A model generated the notes under the pieces. It had not been told where the DNA came from and did not search any database. It saw nothing but the letters and a program-made list of their open reading frames with translations. From assembly GCF_003086295.3 (NCBI RefSeq), contig NC_092042.1:42840137-42904136 (forward strand): DNA of 64,000 nt, in the 5' to 3' direction. The translations under genes and the position numbers were made by a program. Shown here one piece after another: positions 31,101 to 41,902 of this stretch. Source of the DNA: Arachis hypogaea (Eukaryota; Streptophyta; Magnoliopsida; Fabales; Fabaceae). How positions within the stretch are numbered: position 1 is the first letter of the stretch; every line of letters starts with the position of its first letter.

Positions 31101-31991
31101 TTAAGGAACCACCATGGCCGAATCTTCAAGGAGGAGGATCAGCCTTCATACCTTGATTTACTCCATGAAAAGTGACATAGAAATGAAGAGGAGGAAGAGG
31201 TGAACACTTTGGTAAGATTATATTTTTGATAGGGGTTTCGGTTTGAGAAAGAACGGAGAAAGAGGCTCAGGTGTTCATGGAAGCTTCATGGTTTTCTTTC
31301 ATGGTGTTCTAAGCTTTTCCAAGAACAAAAATGATAGCCAAGCTGTCCAAGGGAGGCCGTGGCTTTTGGATGATGATTATCCAAAAGTTACTTGTCAAAA
31401 TATCTCAGAAAAGGATAATTACTAAAGCTAGAAGTATTAGAACTTAAGTGATTACACTGTTAATGGATAAACATTAATTTACTTAGTGTAAATGACACTA
31501 GTAACTGGATAATCATAAGAATAAAAGATATATGATGAAGCATTAGCAGTGCTAAGTTCATCTAAGAATGCCGGTATTATCTGTTACCAGTAGATTTCTA
31601 GCTCAGTTATTATATTACTAAACATAGATCAACATTAATCACAGTAGAAAAGATAATAATATAATATTCTGAATAAAATAATAATATATGAATATTATAT
31701 TAATATAATTTTTCTCTCGAAATTCGTGACCGGCTCGTCACATAGAGACTAACCACGAAAATCAGAATTTTGAAATTCGGGCCCGAAGTGGCTAAAAAAC
31801 GCAACTTTTCGCGACGTGCCTTCTTAGATTAGGAGAGGTGTCCTGTGCAATCAAGCTGCTGACTCAGCAGCTTGATGATGCAGCACCTGTGCAGTGGAGG
31901 TGCTTATATGCATAGAAATTCCTAAAAATTCTGTAAAAAAATTCCGTTTGATCCCGAAAAAGCGCCGTTTCTTCGAGGCTAGGCCGTTACA
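28145..31991 (-). repeat. K 5' LTR
   Basis: 3847 bp, collinear with 9300-13153, differing by scattered substitutions and small indels. It holds the second copy of the LTR ORF. The region from 28000 to 28128 is K leader. Confidence 0.9.
28673..29332 (-). CDS. LTR-encoded acidic proline-rich protein (5' LTR copy)
   Basis: A 219-codon ORF corresponding to the 225-codon ORF at 9826-10503. Start, stop, acidic tail and splice-like borders are the same. It lacks six codons of the Pro-rich part (an 18-base in-frame difference) and has about a dozen substitutions. Being in the 5' LTR, it would lie ahead of gag if transcription starts near the beginning of the LTR. The frame has survived in both LTRs while the K polyprotein gained nine stops. 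That may mean constraint, or simply few CAA, CAG or CGA sites where damage occurred. Unrecognised protein. Confidence 0.55.
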   Translation of the reverse strand: MDTGVLFYEIDPPYIHEDPVRGEYYIYCVVPHIRNYIVRGRPFQYPIRTAYFNPDAPYDFPLSWLHPGRPRVPHHEEQMPPPPEPPLPDGPIPAQPIHEASLAPFVLDEWGVPVLPPELDPLPELIEPPVFDDQQGHEYDQIREAPPPFPDCILFGSYPFMVPVACSGSSAITPAEEEEEEEEDPEEDPNFIVISSDSDDDEPGEAPAGEHHHSPGGFP

Positions 31992-32715
31992 TTTTTGGTA
32001 TCTACTTTTTAAAAATAATTTTTCTTTGATTAAATCTTTTGTCAAAATTTTAAGTTTGGTGTTCTTTTTATGTTCTTGAGTCTCTGAATTTTGTTCTTGT
32101 TGTTCTTGTAAGTTTTCAAAGTGGTCTTGAGTCTTCCTTGTGTTTTAATCTTAAAATTTTTAAGTTTGGTGTCCCTTGGTGTTTCCCTCCAAAAATTTTC
32201 GAAAAACAAGGGTGCCAGATCTAAAAATTTTAAGTCTTGTGTCTTTTGTGTGTTTTTCTCTTTCATCATAAAATTCAAAAATCAAAAAAATATATTCTCT
32301 AACTATTTTTAAGCAAAAATTTTGAAATTGTTAATAAAAATTTCAGATTTCAATTTCAAAATTTTATCTTATCATATCTTAGGAGTCAAGTTTTCAAAAA
32401 TCATATCTTTTTCAAATCTTTTCTTTTAATTATTTTTCTTACAAGTATCTTTTAAGACATATCTTTTTCAAAACTTCCTAACCACTTTCTCTCTCTTCAT
32501 TTTTCGAAAATTCTTATCCCAATTTTTCAAATCTTTTTAATTAATTAATTAATTATTTTAGTTTTGAATTTTCCTTTAATTATTTTCAAATTTTCGAATT
32601 TTTATTTTATTTTTCATTTATTCTGTTTTACTTTATTTTAATCTCGGTATATAAAAAAATTATATATATATATAATATTTTTATCTCCAATCCATATCAT
32701 TTCCCTTTCTCCATC
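31992..32715 (+). other. Element A leader, second part
   Basis: T-rich non-coding leader. The motif TTTTAAGTTTGGTGT occurs at 32048 and 32157 and, altered, near 32227. These match the AGTTTGGTGT part of the 3' tracts, as in the N leader. A short TA run lies at 32660-32685. Confidence 0.6.
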
Positions 32716-34941
32716 ATGGACCTAAGTGGAAATGAATAGTCCAGAAAGACTCTGGGGTCATATGCTAACCCCACTACTGCTTCATATGGGAGTAGTATTT
32801 GTATACCCTCTATCGGAGTCAGTAGTTTTGAGTTAAATCCTTAGCTCATTATCATGGTGCAGCAAAATTACCATTATTCTGGTCTTCCACAGGAAGAACC
32901 TACTGAATTTCTGGCACAATTCTTACAAATTGCTGACACAGTACATGATAAGGAAGTAGATCAGGATGTCTACAGATTATTACTATTTCCATTTGCTGTA
33001 AAATACCAAGCTAAGAGGTGGTTCAATAACCAACCTAAGGCTAGCATAAGAACATGGAAACAGTTGTTAGACAAATTCCTGAATCAATATTTCCCTCCTA
33101 AGAGGATGACACAGCTAAGGCTGGACATTTAAGGCTTCAAACAAGGGGATAATGAATCTCTTTACGATTCCTGGGAGAGGTACAAAGAGATGCTAAAAAA
33201 ATGCCTCTCTGAAATATTTTCAGAGTGGGTGCAGTTAGACATCTTCTACTATGGGCTTACAGAAAAAGCTCAGATATCTCTAGACCACTCAGCTGGTGGA
33301 TCTATACACATGAGAAAGACAATTGAAGAGGCTCAAGAGCTCATTGATACAGTTGCTAGAAATCAGCATCTGTACTTAAGTAGTGAGTCTTCCATGCAAG
33401 AAGAGGCTAAGGCAGTATCCACTGAACTTAGTCCTCCAGAACAAGTTGCTGAAATCAATCTGCAATTATGTTATCTAACAGAATAGTTGGCAGAATTTAA
33501 AGAGATGTTACAAGACACTAAGGACACTAACAAGAACATGGAAGCACAATTTGACCAGACAAGACAGCAGTTATCAAAACAGATAACAGAAGAATGCCAA
33601 GCAGTTCAATTAAGGAGTGGAAAAACATTGAATACCTCAACTCAAAGCAGCAGAAAGCCAAGAAAAGAACAAATAACAGAAGATAAGCAAATTGCTACCC
33701 GAAATCCCTCTAAGGACAGTAAGATCCCAGAGAGGAATGATTCTGGCGTTCAAACACCAGAAAAGGGTGAAAAATTGGCGTTAAACGCCCAGTGGATGCC
33801 CAGATCTGGCATTCAAATGCCAGAAAAAGGGGAAAAAGTGGCGTTAAATGCCCAAACCATGTTCAGTTCTGGCGTTTAAACGCCAGAAAAGGGTGGAAAT
33901 CTGGCGTTAAATGCCAACCCAGCCCCCAGTCCTGGCGTTTAAACGCCAATGAGGGATCAGACACCTGCAAGTACTGATAATAACTCCCTCAAGAAGGCTT
34001 CTCAACCTACCTCTGTAGGAAATAAACCTGTAACAACCAAGGTTGAAGAATACAAAGCCAAAATACCTTATTCTCAAAAACTCCGCCAAGCGGAACAAGA
34101 TAAACAATTTGCCCGCTTTGCAGACTATCTCAGGACTCTTGAAATCAAGATTCCGTTTGCAGAGGCACTTGAGCAAATACCCTCTTATGCTAAGTTCATG
34201 AAAGAGATCTTAAGTCATAAGAAGGATTGGAGAGAAACCGAAAAAGTTTTTCTCACTGAAGAATGCAGTACAATTAATTTAAAGAGCTTACCAGAGAAGC
34301 TTAAAGATCCTGGAAGCTTTATGATACCATGCACATTAGAGGGCGCTTGTACCAAGACAGCTTTATGCGATCTTGGGGCAAGTATCAACCTAATTCCTAC
34401 ATCCACTATCAGAAAGCTTGGCTTGACTGAAGAGATCAAACCAACCCGGATCTGTCTTCAACTTGCTGATGGCTCCATTAAATACCCATCAGGCATGATT
34501 GAGGACATGATTGTCACAGTTGGGCCATTTGTCTTTCCCACTGACTTTGTAGTGCTGGAGATGGAGGAGCACAAGAGTGCAACTCTCATTCTAGGAAGAC
34601 CTTTCCTAGCAACTGGACGAATCCTTATTGACGTCCAAAAAGGGGAAGTAACCTTGAGAGTCAATGAGGATGAGTTTAGGCTGAATGCTATTGAAGCAAT
34701 AAAGCATCCAGACACATCAAAAGACTACATGAGCGTTGACTTTATTGATTCCCTGGTAGAGGAGATCAGTATGGCTGAGAGTCTCGAATCAGAGCTAGAG
34801 GACATCTTTAAAGATGTTCAGCCTGATATGGAGGAACCAGAGGAAATAAAAGAACCTCTGAAAACTCTTCAAGAAGAGGAGAAACCCCGAGCTCAAACCA
34901 CTACCGCCATCCCTGAAATATGCATTTCTGGGAGAAGGTGA
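32716..34941 (+). pseudogene. Element A gag-protease, decayed only by premature stops
   Basis: A single frame from ATG 32716 to the stop at 34941 (about 742 codons) aligns with N gag-protease. Gag motifs include LPQEEPTEFLAQFLQIADTV, RTWKQLLDKFLNQYFPPKRM and SLYDSWERYKEML. The protease loop is CDLGASINLIP, followed by LILGRPFLATGRILID. Premature stops: 32737 TAG, 32842 TAG, 33130 TAA, 33484 TAG, 33877 TAA, 33940 TAA. At 32842 and 33130 the aligned N residue is Gln; at 33877 and 33940 the neighbouring repeat units have Gln (CAA). Residues encoded by 33735-33950 are a 21-residue repeat, with units such as SGIQMPEKGEKVALNAQ, made by the palindrome array. The C-terminus is acidic. Confidence 0.9.
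33745..33947 (+). repeat. Palindrome array inside gag coding sequence, 63-bp double period
   Basis: Cores start at 33745, 33777, 33808, 33840, 33871, 33903 and 33934, alternating 32 and 31 bases, so two units make 63 bases (21 codons) and keep the frame. Cores in alternate units read GTTCAAACACC where a perfect palindrome would create an in-frame TAA. Confidence 0.9.
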
Positions 34942-35479
34942 CACTTTCCCTATAATCATAAGCTTTGCTTTAGATGCTCCATAAGTGAGGTGGGACCCGT
35001 ACTATTGGTGTTCAGTGCCAAAATGGGTGTTTTGATGGGTGTTCAGTGCCAAAATGGGCGTTCAACGCCAGGACAGGGTGCTGGTTCTGTCCCTCTTGGG
35101 CACTAAACACTAGGCTCGGCATTTAGCATCAGATGTGGCAGTGATTCCAGAAGAGAAGTATACATTATTATATATCGTTGGAAATCTCTAAAAGTTAGCT
35201 TTCTAACGCGGTTAAGACCGCGTCAATTGGACCTCTATAAATCAAGTAATGCTTATTGGAATGCACCGAGGTCATAGTTGACAGCATCTGCTATCCTTTC
35301 TTCGTCTTTGCACAAAACTCTGCTAGATTCGCCCGAAATTCATGTGAAATCATAAAAACACCACAAAACTCAAAGTAGCATCCAAAGAAAATTTTTCACT
35401 AAAATATAATAAAACTTAATAAAATCTAACTAAAAACAATATAAAATTAACTAGAAAAGGGTATAAGATGTTCACTCAA
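34942..35479 (-). repeat. Truncated minus-strand LTR fragment of another family
   Basis: It contains degraded palindrome units (35010-35130, cores such as GGCGTTCAACGCC). It also has the LTR-typical phrase on a thermally related 'cgttggaaatctc' and 'taacgcggttaagaccgcg' (35180-35222). It ends GTTCACTCA, the reverse of an LTR start TGAGTGAAC. No partner LTR was found in the window. Confidence 0.55.
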
Positions 35480-36010
35480 CAGGCATCAGGGTCAAAGAAA
35501 GAAGTATCAATCATATGGTCATGTAGAACATTTAATCGGTGCTCCCTACTTCTAGATCGCTGTTATAAGACCTCAGATTTTTGAAAATTAAATAAAAATT
35601 ACTTATGATATTTTATTTATTCGAGATTATATTTTCAGAGATTTTTATATTAATTGAGTACTTTCTTATTATTGATTTAAATTTTTGGTAATTGAAAATT
35701 AATAAGAATTATATACTTTAATTTGAATATTTAGATTTTGAACTTTATTTCAGATTTTAAAGGAAATTAATTTGATTATTTCTAATTATTGAATTGGAGC
35801 ATTTATTTGAAAATAATGTGTAACTTGATAATTAAATAGTATTTTTATAAATATTAGTATTGTATTAAAAATAGATTTTTCAATTCTCTATTACCCCTAA
35901 TTTTATTAAAAATACCTATACTAATCCTAGCCCTTTTTTTTTCAATCGAAACTTTAAATCCCCAAAACACTCCTTACTAACACTAATAATTACTAATAGC
36001 CATCGCTCGC
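35480..36010. other. Unassigned AT-rich remnant
   Basis: About 530 bp of AT-rich sequence between two element pieces. The part from 35560 ('ataagacctcag') resembles degraded chromovirus LTR, but I could not tie it to a specific element. No gene seen. Confidence 0.4.
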
Positions 36011-37718
36011 TGATAAACCCCATCTTTGTGGTTTATCTTGTGGTTAATTTGGGGATTTTTGTCAATATTTCTTGCACTTATTCACAAGAATTGCATGGTT
36101 TTGTATTCACTTCCTAATATTGCTCCATGATAGAAAACATGCTTATTTTGCCTTAGAATTACTATATTTTGATCCACTTTATTGCCATTCGATGCCATGA
36201 CGTATTTGTTGAGTGATTTCATAATTAATAGGGTAAGAATGGCCTAGAAGAGAGAAAGAAAGCATGTACAAGAGGAAGAAACATGAAGATCTGGATTTTG
36301 GGAACTGCAGCACCGACGCGCACGTGCACATCACGCGCACGCATGGATGAGGATAGCTGGAAACGGTGTTCAAGGATGGACACATCCGCGCAGGCCAGAG
36401 AATTCCAACTGATGTGCACGCGCACTTGGCGCGCACACGCGGATCACAAAAGCAGTCGGCGCGCACGCGCGGGAAGCTGCACGTGACCTCATTAAAAAAA
36501 ATTGTGCCTGGCGATTTCTGAGGCTCATTAGGCCCAATTTCAAGCTGTTTCTATATGGAAAAAGACCCAAGGATGCTAGGGAGAAGGAAGGGATCAATCA
36601 TTTTACACTAAGACACATTTTTCTAGTTTTTGGTTCTTTGTTCTTCTAGAGAGAGAGAAACCCTTGTTCTTCTCTAGATCTAGCTTTAATTTGATCTTCC
36701 CTTGTTAAATTCTGAATTCGATCTTGTTAATTACTAGTTTTGATTGTTTAATTTGAATCTCTTAGTATAATTTTGCTTAGATCTTGTGTTAGTTTTATGG
36801 ATTCTTGTCAATTGTCACTTTATACCCATTGCATGAATGTTGTGAATCTTGACTTGTTGATGTTACATTGATGATTCCTATGATTAATTGTGTTGTTTGA
36901 GTGATTATAAGTTGATATTTGTTAGTGGATATTTGTTAATTTCAATCACATGTCTTTTGTTAATGCTTACCATGTGTTTGATGAATTGTTTACCTTGATT
37001 ATGGAGTAGTTCTTTTTACTCTTGGCTTAGGCCAAGGGAATTGGGTAAACGTGAGTCATTGGGTCTAATGGATTTGATGATTTGGGAACCCTTAGTGGTC
37101 AATTTGATAGCCATTGACACTAGCCTACTACTAGGTTAATTAGTAGTGAGGTTAGACCTTATGGGTGGATGTTGACCAAACCATTTAACTTACTTCAAGT
37201 ATAGAAGTAGATTTAATGAGTTTGGCTCCTCATAATTGTCAAGATATGGTTATTAGACAAGGATAGTGACCCCAATTCCCATGTCTAGCCAAGAGTTATT
37301 TTATCATTCTTATTTGGGAAACCAAAAATCTTTATTGCCTTGCCTTGGTTATAGTTATTGTTTAGTTGAGAGTATAATTAAATTGAATGTTGTCTTCTTA
37401 GTTTGAAATTGCTCACATCTTGCTTAGTTATTTGAATTAGTTCCTTGCACTTTAGATTACTTGTTTGCTAAGATTCCTAGTTTACTTTCTTGCTCATGAC
37501 TTACAACCCCAGATTTCTAGCCAATGTTGAAGCACATGTTTGCCCATTTCTTGTGAGACGACCCGAGGTTTGAATACTTCAGTTACTTTATTGGGGTTGA
37601 ACTTGTGACAACCAATTCCTTTCTAAATTTGATCCTTGAGGATTGTTGTTGGTAGAGCTATACTTGCAACGCAACTTCATTGAGAAATTCTCTTTCGACG
37701 CAATTCCCGTGCACATCA
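36011..37718 (+). repeat. Element B 5' LTR
   Basis: 1708 bp, from TGATAAACCCC to GTGCACATCA. It contains a CG-rich block (36312-36486) with repeated GCGCACGCGC and GCACGTGCAC palindromes, the counterpart of the arrays in other families. Preceding bases CTCGC (36006-36010) are the presumed target duplication. Confidence 0.82.
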
Positions 37719-37724
37719 AATTTT

Positions 37725-37742
37725 TGGCACCGTTGCCGGGGA
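37725..37742 (+). other. Element B primer binding site, tRNA-Asp
   Basis: TGGCACCGTTGCCGGGGA, one mismatch to the tRNA-Asp complement, six bases after the LTR end. Confidence 0.87.
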
Positions 37743-37864
37743 ATGGTTGCAACATATGCCTTGATATTGGTTATGTGAATATGTAAATATTGTAAATAGT
37801 TTGTTTGCTTTCAATACTTAGCTATATTTTAGCTTCTTTTATTTTTGTGCTATGACTCTCAAGT

Positions 37865-39398
37865 TTGATGACTCAATCTCAACCGAATTCTAGCTTAGCC
37901 GATTTTGATCCCGAGATTGAAAGGACTTTGTTACACACTCGGCAAGCTAGACAGCGGTTGGACTATACGGCTAGTACTTCGGCCTCTCTAGAAGAACATA
38001 CCGAATCACTAGACGGTACCGAGAGTGACTTGGAGTCCGCTACTTCCTATTCTTCTGTTGGCACTACTAATACATCTTTGCATCTTATAGGTGAACCATA
38101 CATGGTGGAGCCACGCCGGATCACTTTGCATGAGCAAGGAGCTCCAGATATTATACTTCAACCATTGCAAGTAAAGTATCCTAACCTTGATCCAAACTTT
38201 GAATTGAAGAATAGCTTGATAAACCTACTACCTAAGTATCATGGGTTGACGGGTCAAGACCCCACCGACATCTAAAGGATTTTCAAGTTGCTTATTCTAC
38301 AGCTCAAAGGTGTGGAGCCGATGAGGTGGCTATCATGGTTTTTGTCTTCCCTTTCTCTCTTGAAGCGCAAGCAAAGACATGGTTTTATTTGCTACCGGAT
38401 GAGATTACTACCAATTGGGATTTCTTGAAAAGAGAGTTTTTAGATAAATTCTTCCCACCGGAGAAGATCGACTACATTCGGAAGGAGATTTCGGGTATAA
38501 TGCAAAGAGACCAAGAGAGTTTGTACGAGTATTGGTCTCGGTTCAAGAGGCTATTAGAATCTTGTCCACACCATGGAATGAACACTCACTTGCTCATTAG
38601 CTACTTCACCGGAGGTCTTTGTGTGGAAGATAGAAGATTGCTCACCGCTTCTAGCGGTGGTTCCCTCTCGAAAAGCAAGACAGAGGGAGAAGCTTGGAGT
38701 TTGATAAAGGATGTTGCCGAAGCTACACAACATACAAGGGGTGAGAAGTAATCCTCTCAAGGGTGTGGTAGAACCGTCCCCTTCCGAATCAAGCCTAACC
38801 AAAGCACATGGGGACATGACCACCATCCTCACGCAAATACGAAAGGATCAAAAGGAATTCTACTCCATCCAAGCTGTCCAAGCTCCACCTCTAGTTACTC
38901 AACTTGAAGGCCCCCCTAGGATTTATGGTTTGTGCTCTAGCACTACACATTACACCGATTAATGCCATCAAATTCAAGAGGAACATGCCCTTGTAGTGGC
39001 CAATGTGAATTACAATAACCGTCCACCCTATCTTTCTCAAGGCCAAAACTACTACCCTCATGGTAGTAATCAACATCAAGGGTGAAGGACTAATGCACAA
39101 GGGAGCAATCAAAACCAAAGATGGAACAACCCTTCCTCTCATCACAACAATAACCAATCTTCATCTCAATACCACCACAACCACAACAATTACCAAGCCA
39201 ACCAAAACCACCACAACCAAAACCAAAACAACTACACCAAGTACCAAGCACCACACCATAGACAACAATCTAACCAAACCTCTCCATCTCCCACCAATCA
39301 AGTTGACGAGCTTAGAGCCACTGTGGATAAACGGGATGAAGGCTATAAGGCTCAATTCAAGGCCATGAGTGCTCAATTGGCCAATCTTACCGACATAA
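37865..39398 (+). pseudogene. Element B gag, frameshifted
   Basis: Gag motifs occur in pieces: 37865-38275 (N-terminal part through LLPKYHGLTGQDPTD), 38326-38751 (FPFSLEAQAKTWFYLLPD, LDKFFPPEKIDYIRKEI, ESLYEYWSRFKRLLESCP) and 38711-38962 in another frame. Frame breaks lie near 38273 and 38750. A Gln/Asn-rich stretch follows to 39395, where a TGA interrupts. It would have formed the particle; it is inactive. Confidence 0.85.
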
Positions 39399-39399
39399 T

Positions 39400-40767
39400 T
39401 TGAAGATGTCCATGTCCTCCTCCAACAACACCAACCAACCCTCAAGTTCTCCTAACCTTCTATCCCAACCCCAACCAAACCCAAAGGGCGGTCTCAACGC
39501 CATCACTCTACGGTCGGGAACTAAATTGGAGGAGATACCTCCAAGGGTCTTGGATGACATTCATGAGGAAGAAGTGATTGTTGAAGCTCCACATGAAAAG
39601 GGGGAGGTAGAAAAATGGCATGAAGGAGAAGGAGTAAACCTCAAGGAACCCAAGAGGAAAGCTCTAGTGGATGAGTCCATCCCTATTCCATTCCCTTCCA
39701 TGGTGAAGAAAGCAAAGAAGACACCGGAATTTGATTTGAGCATGCTTCAAGTGTTCAAGAAGGTTGAGATAACCATACCACTTCTTGATGCTATTCAACA
39801 AATCCCAAAGTATGCAAAATTCTTGAAATACTTGTGCACACACAAGGATAGGATAGGAGAATTGGAGACATTATCCTTGGGTAGTTCAATTTCTTCCTTG
39901 ATGGAACCTATTCCAAAGAAATGTGGTGACCCTAGGCCTTGTTTGGTGTCTTGTTGTATTGGTGGACGCACTTTTCATGATTGTATGTGTGACCTTGGAG
40001 CTTGTGTAAGCATCATGCCGCTTTCTGCTTTTGTGCGGTTGAATTTAGCTCCATTAAAGAAGTCGGCGGCGAGGTTTGCCTTAGCCGATAAAAGTGTGAT
40101 CATGGTAACAGGGATAGCCAAAGATATACTCGTGGCAATCAATGACTTGGTCTTTCCGGTTGACTTTTACATCCTTGAAATGCCTCCAACAGAAAATAGA
40201 AGCTTATCCTCCGTTCTACTTGGTAGACCCTTCCTTAAGACCTCTAAATTCAAGTTAGATGCCTTCACTGGCAAATATTCCATTGAGGTTTGAGACAAGA
40301 CTATCAAGTTCAATTTAGAAGAAGCCATGAAGCATCCTCCCGAAGAGCATTCCGTTCTCCAATGTGATGTAATTGATGAAGTGGTAGTGGAAGTGCAAGA
40401 AGAAGACCATAACAAGTTATGCTACCATATTGTTGAAGAGACGGATGACCAAGAGGGTGAACATGAGAAAGTTGTTGAGAATGAACTCCGTGAGCTTGAC
40501 GAAAAGGAACCTCAGCTTGAGGCAAAGAGTGAATTAAAGCCTCTCCCATCTCATTTGAAGTATGCTTTCTTAGAGGACAACCAGAAGTTTTCGGTCATTA
40601 TTGCTAGTGAGCTTTCTAGTGAAGAAGAAGAAAAGCTCCTAGATGTTCTTAGAAAGTACAAGAAGGCAATTGGTTGGAGCCTAGCCGATATTGTGGGAAT
40701 TGACCCTCGCAATTGCATGCATTGTATATTTCTCCAAGAGGGAGCTAGGCCGATTAGGAAACCATAA
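39400..40767 (+). pseudogene. Element B protease and linker to RT, decayed
   Basis: From 39400 the frame carries PKGGLNAITLRSG, then a retropepsin with the loop CDLGACVSIMP and LLGRPFLKTSKF (ending near 40290). A TGA at 40291 and a TAA at 40765 interrupt the same frame. Between them is the acidic linker, with LPSHLKYAFLEDNQKFSVII and the RT approach KAIGWSLADIVGI. The stop at 40765 lies where Athila polyproteins have Gln. Confidence 0.85.
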
Positions 40768-41902
40768 AGAAGGCTCAACCCAACCATCCTCGATGTGGTA
40801 AAGAAAGAGGTCACTAGGCTACTTGATGCAGGTATCATAACCCAATTTCTGATAGTGAGTGGGTGAGCCCGGTCCAGGTTGTTCCCAAGAAATCAGGCAT
40901 CACTACGGTTACAAAGGATGATGGTGAAGTGGCCACCAAGAGAGTGCAAAATGCATGACGAGTGTGCATCGACTATAGAAGGTTGAATGCCGCTACAAGG
41001 AAGGACCACTACCCTTTGCTCTTTATTGATCAGATGTTAGACCGTTTGGCGGGTAAATCCCATTATTGCTTTCTTGATGGACTCACTGGTTATTTCCAGA
41101 TTCACATTGCTCCTGAAGATCAGGAAAAGACCATATTCACTTGCCCTTTTGGCACCTTTGCCTACAAAAGGATGCCATTTGGACTATGTAATGCACCTGC
41201 TACTTTTCAGCGGTGCATGACTAGTGTCTTTTCTGATCTAATGGAGAATTGTCTGGAAGTCTTTATGGATGACTTCAGTGTTTATGCAACTTCATTTGAT
41301 TGTTGCTTAGCAAACTTGGTCAAGGTCTTAGCTAAATGTGTTGACACTAACCTTGTCTTGAATTTTGAGAAATGTCACTTCATGGTAAGACAAGGTATAG
41401 CGTTAGGACATGTAGTATCTAGTGAAGGAATTTCTGTAGACCCGGCCAAGGTCGATGTTATCGCCACTTTATCTCACCCCTCATCTATGAGGGAGGTCCT
41501 CTCGTTTTTAGGACATGCAGGATTCTATAGGTGCTTTATCAAAGATTTCAGCAAGCTCGCTTTGCCATTGTCGCGCTTACTCCAAAAAGATGTGGACTTT
41601 GAGTTTGACAGTGAATGTGTGAAAGCTTTTGAAGACCTAAGGAGAGCTCTTACCACGGCACCGATTGTGCAAGGCCCCAACTGGACATTTTCATTTGAGA
41701 TAATGTGCGATGCGTCAAACCAAGCTATAGGTGCCGTGCTTGCACAGCGCGATGGTAAACTCCCTTATGTCATTTCATACTCTTCTAAAACACTTGATGC
41801 AGCACAATCCAACTATACCACTACTGAAAAGGAACTCCTAGCTATTGTTCATGCTTTAGATAAATTCATATCTTATATGCTAGGATCTAAGATAGTGGAA
41901 TA
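40768..41902 (+). pseudogene. Element B reverse transcriptase and RNase H start
   Basis: After a frame break near 40838 and a TGA near 40950, an open stretch (40962-41902) holds RT motifs MCIDYRRLNAAT, YCFLDGLTGYFQI, FGTFAYKRMPFGLCNAPATF, the catalytic box FMDDFSVY and LNFEKCHFM. RNase H follows (EIMCDASNQAIGAVLAQR, YTTTEKELLAIVHALDKF). Element C then interrupts RNase H just after GSKIVE. Confidence 0.9.

Larger units (their letters stand above)
9300..31991 (-). mobile_element. Element K: chromovirus-type Ty3/gypsy element, split by N
   Basis: Two LTRs of 3854 and 3847 bp (9300-13153 and 28145-31991) frame a minus-strand gag-protease-RT-RNase H-integrase polyprotein. The primer site matches initiator tRNA-Met. 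The C-terminal tail after integrase ('VKVAWGQTGTEEYTWE') looks like the chromodomain-type tail of Tekay/Del-like chromoviruses; that lineage call is from memory. Element N lies in the integrase core. Without N the element is about 12.5 kb. The polyprotein frame is unbroken by frameshifts but has nine premature stops, so it is inactive. Each LTR encodes an extra 219-225 codon ORF. Confidence 0.9.
7243..34960 (+). mobile_element. Element A: Athila-like element, interrupted by K
   Basis: Two blocks belong to this element: 7243-9299 (5' LTR, primer site, leader) and 31992 to about 34960 (rest of leader and gag-protease). Element K, with TTTTT duplications, lies between them. The flanks join inside the leader phrase 'tatgttttt' and 'ggtatctac'. 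After the gag-protease stop at 34941 the sequence passes into an unrelated minus-strand LTR fragment, so the pol region and 3' LTR are missing. It inserted after ATTAC (7238-7242) inside the LTR of E0. Confidence 0.75.
36011..41902 (+). mobile_element. Element B: decayed autonomous Athila-type element, 5' portion
   Basis: A 5' LTR (36011-37718), primer site, gag, protease, RT and the start of RNase H are present on the plus strand. The element is cut at 41902 by element C, and its continuation (RNase H end, integrase, 3' LTR) is not found in the window. Its LTR start TGATAAACCCCAT matches the terminus of E1. Unlike K and A it has several frameshifts, so it is older. Confidence 0.85.

Noticed and set aside
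39060..39368. Thr/Lys-rich ORF of 102 codons.
   Set aside because: It is an off-frame reading of the Gln/Asn-rich part of element B gag.
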